Below, in pieces: positions 24,678 through 27,194 of a stretch of DNA of 27,194 nt. Source of the stretch: Sphingomonadales bacterium (GTDB taxonomy: Bacteria > Pseudomonadota > Alphaproteobacteria > Sphingomonadales > Sphingomonadaceae); contig JAGWUU010000005.1 of assembly GCA_028868335.1 (NCBI GenBank), positions 1 to 27,194 on the forward strand, in the 5' to 3' direction. Position 1 is the first letter of the stretch. Each line of letters begins with the position of its first letter. The notes under the pieces are model-generated. The model was given only the letters and a program-made list of their open reading frames with translations. It made no database searches and had not been told where the DNA came from. Made by a program: the position numbers and the translations under genes.

Positions 24678-24697
24678 ATGCAGGTCAATAAAAAACG

Positions 24698-25318
24698 TCA
24701 TGACTCATGGCTAAAGATGTCCTTGTCGGGCCATCCTGCAAGGTCAAGCCGGGCGCGGGCCGGAAGGAAATCGAAACAGGCCTGGGCCAGAGCCGTGCGT
24801 CCCTCGCGCTCGAGCCGATCGACCAGGATCGCATGCATGGCATGAAGATAGCGCACGTCGGAAGCGGCGTATTCGCGCTGCGCTTCGCTGAGTTCGGCCC
24901 CGCCCCAATCGCTCGACTGCTGCTGCTTCGACAGTTCCCTGCCAAGCAGTTCGCGGACCAGGTCCTTCAGCCCATGGCGATCGGTATAGGTACGCACCAG
25001 CTTGCTGGCGATCTTGGTGCAGAACACCGGGGCGGCGGTGATGCCCAGGTAGTGTTCGATTGCGGCAAGGTCGAACCGGGCGAAGTGGAACAGCTTGAGC
25101 CGGCCGGGATCGCCCAGCACGGCCTTGAGGTTGGGGGCGGCGTAGTCCGAACCCGGCTTGAACCGCACCAGGTGCTCATCGCCCTTGCCGTCGGAAATCT
25201 GGACGACGCACAGCCGGTCGCGCGGGGTGATCAGCCCCATGGTCTCGGTGTCGATTGCGATCGGACCGGGAGCGAGCACGCCTTCGGGGAGATCTTCTTC
25301 GTGGAGATAGACAGTCAT
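24698..25318 (-). CDS. Short RNase D-type 3'-5' exonuclease
   Basis: DEDDy-family 3'-5' exoribonuclease of 206 residues. All four acidic residues and the catalytic tyrosine are visible: Asp23 and Glu25 in AIDTETMGL, Asp83 in FHFARFDLAAI, and Tyr150 and Asp154 in YAASDVRYL. It lacks the C-terminal HRDC domains of E. coli RNase D; this short form is usual in alphaproteobacteria. Likely role is tRNA or stable-RNA 3' trimming. ATG 25318 gives the standard beginning MTVYLHEEDLP; a longer upstream frame reaching 25525 overlaps ung and is rejected. It is probably the first gene of the lptC-lptA string and is divergent from ung across 65 bp. Confidence 0.92.
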   Translation of the reverse strand: MTVYLHEEDLPEGVLAPGPIAIDTETMGLITPRDRLCVVQISDGKGDEHLVRFKPGSDYAAPNLKAVLGDPGRLKLFHFARFDLAAIEHYLGITAAPVFCTKIASKLVRTYTDRHGLKDLVRELLGRELSKQQQSSDWGGAELSEAQREYAASDVRYLHAMHAILVDRLEREGRTALAQACFDFLPARARLDLAGWPDKDIFSHES

Positions 25319-25383
25319 ATGGCCGTAGTGCTTAGGCTGAATGGCGCGGGGAGAAAAGCCCCGCGGTGCAAGGGCGCAAGGCA

Positions 25384-26073
25384 ATGTCGAACAGCGATGC
25401 GATTCCCCAATCCTGGCGCGCCGCGCTCGATCCCGTCCTGGCCAATCCCGAGGCGCGGCGGCTCGGCGGGTTCCTTGCGGCGGAAGAAAGCGCGGGAAAG
25501 CGCATCTATCCGCCGCGCGGCACACGCCTCGCCGCGCTCGACCTTACCCCGCTCGATGCGGTCAAGGTGGTGATACTGGGGCAGGACCCCTACCACGGCG
25601 CGGGTCAGGCGCACGGCCTGTCGTTCTCGGTGCAGGACGGGGTGAAAGTGCCGCCGAGCCTGGTCAACATCTACAAGGAGCAGGAGAGCGACCTTGGCCT
25701 GCCCCGTCCGGCGCATGGGAACCTGACCGGTTGGGCGCGGCAGGGCGTGCTGCTGCTCAATGCCTCGCTTACGGTGGAGGATGGCAAGCCGGCCAGCCAC
25801 GCCGGCAAGGGCTGGGAGACGATTACCGACGCGGTGGTCGCCGCCGTCGCCGCCAAGGACGAGCCTTGCGTGTTCATGCTGTGGGGCAACCACGCACGCA
25901 AGAAGGCGGCCAACGTGCCGGGACTGGGGCCCGACACGCACCACCTCGTCCTCACCGCTCCGCATCCCAGCCCGCTTTCGGCGCATTCGGGCTGGTTCGG
26001 GAGCAAGCACTTCAGCAAGGCCAACGCCTTTCTGGAAGCGCAGGGCCGGGGCGCGGTGGACTGGCGGCTTTAG
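25384..26073 (+). CDS. ung: Uracil-DNA glycosylase, family 1
   Basis: Removes uracil from DNA in base-excision repair. Length 229 residues, normal. Motifs are the water-activating loop GQDPYHG (66-72, Asp68), the proline-rich VPPSLVNIYKE loop, LLLNASLTV, the LWGNHARKK segment and the minor-groove leucine loop HPSPLSAH with the catalytic His. ATG 25384 is chosen because an AAGG ribosome site lies just upstream; GTG 25366 in the same frame is less likely. The gene is monocistronic: it is divergent from the RNase D gene and converges on the ATP-grasp gene with a 24-bp gap. Confidence 0.96.
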   Translation: MSNSDAIPQSWRAALDPVLANPEARRLGGFLAAEESAGKRIYPPRGTRLAALDLTPLDAVKVVILGQDPYHGAGQAHGLSFSVQDGVKVPPSLVNIYKEQESDLGLPRPAHGNLTGWARQGVLLLNASLTVEDGKPASHAGKGWETITDAVVAAVAAKDEPCVFMLWGNHARKKAANVPGLGPDTHHLVLTAPHPSPLSAHSGWFGSKHFSKANAFLEAQGRGAVDWRL

Positions 26074-26081
26074 GAGGACGT

Positions 26082-26097
26082 CGCCGCCGCCGCCGCC
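26082..26097. repeat. CGC trinucleotide run between ung and the ATP-grasp gene
   Basis: Five CGC units plus one C fill most of the 24-bp convergent gap directly after the ung stop. It is a short simple repeat that could vary in length; no terminator is formed. Confidence 0.5.
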
Positions 26098-26988
26098 TTA
26101 TCCCAAGCGCCGCAGCACCGCCTCTGCCAGCATCGGTCCGAAATCCGGCCCTTGCAGGGGGTAGAGGTAAGGCTCGATCACCTCGGCCTCGATCAGGGCA
26201 AGGCCGCCATTGTCCATCCGCACCATGTCGATCCGCGCATAGAGCGGCGGCTGGACGAAGGGGAGCAGGGAGACGACCTGTTCGGCGGCCCGCCGGTCAG
26301 CCGCCGAGGGATCGAGAACCTGTTCCTTGCCGCCGTAGAGCGACTGGATGCGATAGTCGCCGGGAACGGCACGCTTGACCAGGGCGTGACAGAACCGGCC
26401 GTCGATGAAAATGAAGCTCAGTTCGCCCTCGCTTTCGATTGCGGGGAGGAACGGCTGGATCATGCCGGGGCGGTCCATGGTCCAGTCGGCGGGCGGCGGC
26501 GCGGAGCGGGTGAAGCTGTCCTGCCCCACCGCGCCTGCCCCGACGCGGCGCTTCGCCACCACGCGATCGGTGGCGAAGTGATTGAAGGCGGCGGTTATGT
26601 CCGCTGCGGTCGGAGCTTCGGGCCACAGCGTGGGAATGGTCACCGCACCGCGCTCGGCGAGTTCCCTGAGGTAGAGCTTGTCCGCGTTCCAGCGCACCAC
26701 TTCGAGCGGATTGCAGACCTTCACCCCGGCGCGTTCCAGCGCTTCCAGCCGGGCAACGAATTCATCCTTGGCGCGGGTGTAGTCCCATGGCGTGCCGATG
26801 ATCGCGAGATCGAACCGGGTAAGTTCTTCCAGCGGCGCGCGCCAGTCGATGTCGACCACCCGCGCGCGGTCACCCAGCCCATCGCGCAAGGCGTCGATCT
26901 GGTAATCGTGTTCGAAAGCATCGGGACGCCGCGTGGATGATCCGGGCAGGGTGTCAGGACAGGCGAGGAAGGCGATTTCGGGAATCAT
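26098..26988 (-). CDS. ATP-grasp ligase-like protein of unknown substrate
   Basis: Protein of 296 residues with a RimK/glutathione-synthetase-like ATP-grasp fold. An N-terminal Rossmann-like part begins EIAFLACPD and contains DLAIIGTPWDYTRA. The central part NPLEVVRWNADKLYLRELAERG and VVAKRRVGAGAVGQDSF provides the nucleotide-binding strands and lysine. The active-site region includes FIFIDGRFCHALVKRAVPGDYR and the metal-binding end YARIDMVRMDNGGLALIEAEVIEPYLY with Asp and two Glu. Relatives join a carboxylate to an amine or thiol using ATP; the D-cycloserine ligase DcsG belongs to a similar group. Nothing nearby indicates the substrate. It follows gltD on the same strand but beyond a terminator, so it likely has its own promoter. 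Confidence 0.85.
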   Translation of the reverse strand: MIPEIAFLACPDTLPGSSTRRPDAFEHDYQIDALRDGLGDRARVVDIDWRAPLEELTRFDLAIIGTPWDYTRAKDEFVARLEALERAGVKVCNPLEVVRWNADKLYLRELAERGAVTIPTLWPEAPTAADITAAFNHFATDRVVAKRRVGAGAVGQDSFTRSAPPPADWTMDRPGMIQPFLPAIESEGELSFIFIDGRFCHALVKRAVPGDYRIQSLYGGKEQVLDPSAADRRAAEQVVSLLPFVQPPLYARIDMVRMDNGGLALIEAEVIEPYLYPLQGPDFGPMLAEAVLRRLG

Positions 26989-27051
26989 CGGCTGGGGCTA
27001 GCGGCCCCGGGTCCGGGTGGCAATTTGCTTCGCGCGTTCCGGGCGAAACGG

Positions 27052-27083
27052 AAAAGGGCGCCCCTGCCGGAGCGCCCTCTTTT
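27052..27083 (-). terminator. Intrinsic terminator after gltD, potentially bidirectional
   Basis: AGGGCGC (27055-27061) and GCGCCCT (27072-27078) form a 7-bp stem with a 10-base loop. A-rich sequence on one side (27052-27055) and T-rich on the other (27080-27083) give a U-tract on either strand. It lies 18 bases past the gltD stop. Confidence 0.82.
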
Positions 27084-27101
27084 CCGAACGGACTACATGC
27101 C

Positions 27102-27194
27102 TCAGCGCGGCAGTTCGCTCGATCCCATCAGCACCTCATCGACCGCGCGGGCGGCCTGGCGGCCTTCGCGGATCGCCCAGACGACCAGGCTCTG
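27102..27194 (-). CDS. gltD: Glutamate synthase small subunit GltD, C-terminal end (partial)
   Basis: The last 30 codons and TGA stop (27102-27104) of a minus-strand gene that continues beyond the window. The residues SLVVWAIREGRQAARAVDE, then VLMGSSELPR, match the conserved C-terminus of the NADPH-dependent glutamate synthase beta chain, the FAD/iron-sulfur subunit that feeds electrons to GltB for ammonia assimilation. The segment is short, but the WAIREGRQAARAVD motif is distinctive. Relatives such as other GltD-like oxidoreductases share it, which is the main alternative. Confidence 0.88.
   Translation of the reverse strand, partial: QSLVVWAIREGRQAARAVDEVLMGSSELPR

Overview
The window is GC-rich chromosomal DNA of an alphaproteobacterium, most likely a member of the Sphingomonadales close to Novosphingobium or Erythrobacter. 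It opens with the C-terminal end of the cell-cycle regulator CtrA and closes with the last 30 residues of glutamate synthase small subunit GltD. Between them lie housekeeping genes with alphaproteobacterial character (trmB, maeB, mutS, lptC/lptA, a short RNase D, ung), mixed with an accessory-looking block at about 1.96-14.9 kb. Genes are tightly packed; no stretch over 300 bases lacks a gene, pseudogene or regulatory interval. No tRNA, rRNA, CRISPR array or transposase was seen.

Layout. 1-1200: ctrA end with a clear terminator, then a decayed DUF2268 (putative Zn-protease) pseudogene on the minus strand. 1203-1919: trmB. 1959-6577 (minus): a Sfp-type phosphopantetheinyl transferase translationally coupled to a 1320-residue single-module NRPS-like enzyme of the Pls/PosA (epsilon-poly-lysine synthetase-like) type. 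6762-8722 (minus): an OmpR-type response regulator and its histidine kinase. 9002-14900 (plus): a heavy-metal-type RND efflux set (membrane fusion protein, pump, outer-membrane channel) divergent from the two-component genes. The divergent spacer carries a TGTAAG-N5-TGTAAG direct repeat that looks like the binding site of the regulator. 14923-18079 (minus): hybrid malic enzyme MaeB followed by a CitE-like CoA-ester lyase. 18190-21011 (plus): mutS and a small membrane protein. 21021-25318 (minus): RNase D, LptC, LptA, a putative nucleotidyltransferase and a WcaI-like glycosyltransferase, probably one transcription unit. 25384-26073 (plus): ung. 26098-26988 (minus): an ATP-grasp protein of unknown substrate. 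27102-27194 (minus): gltD end.

The most interesting candidate system is the NRPS-like enzyme with its own activating transferase. A manual comparison of its adenylation domain with GrsA gives a ten-residue specificity code (DLEDIGSVVK) close to known lysine codes. Its C-terminal half is a threefold repeat of a two-helix membrane hairpin plus a left-handed beta-helix domain, matching the architecture of synthetases that make cationic homo-poly(amino acids). A two-component system and a tripartite pump sit directly beside it. A joint role in making, sensing and tolerating a cationic product is possible but is inference only; the pump could equally be an ordinary metal-efflux system. Almost all operon junctions use 4-nt ATGA stop/start overlaps, which supports several of the start choices.
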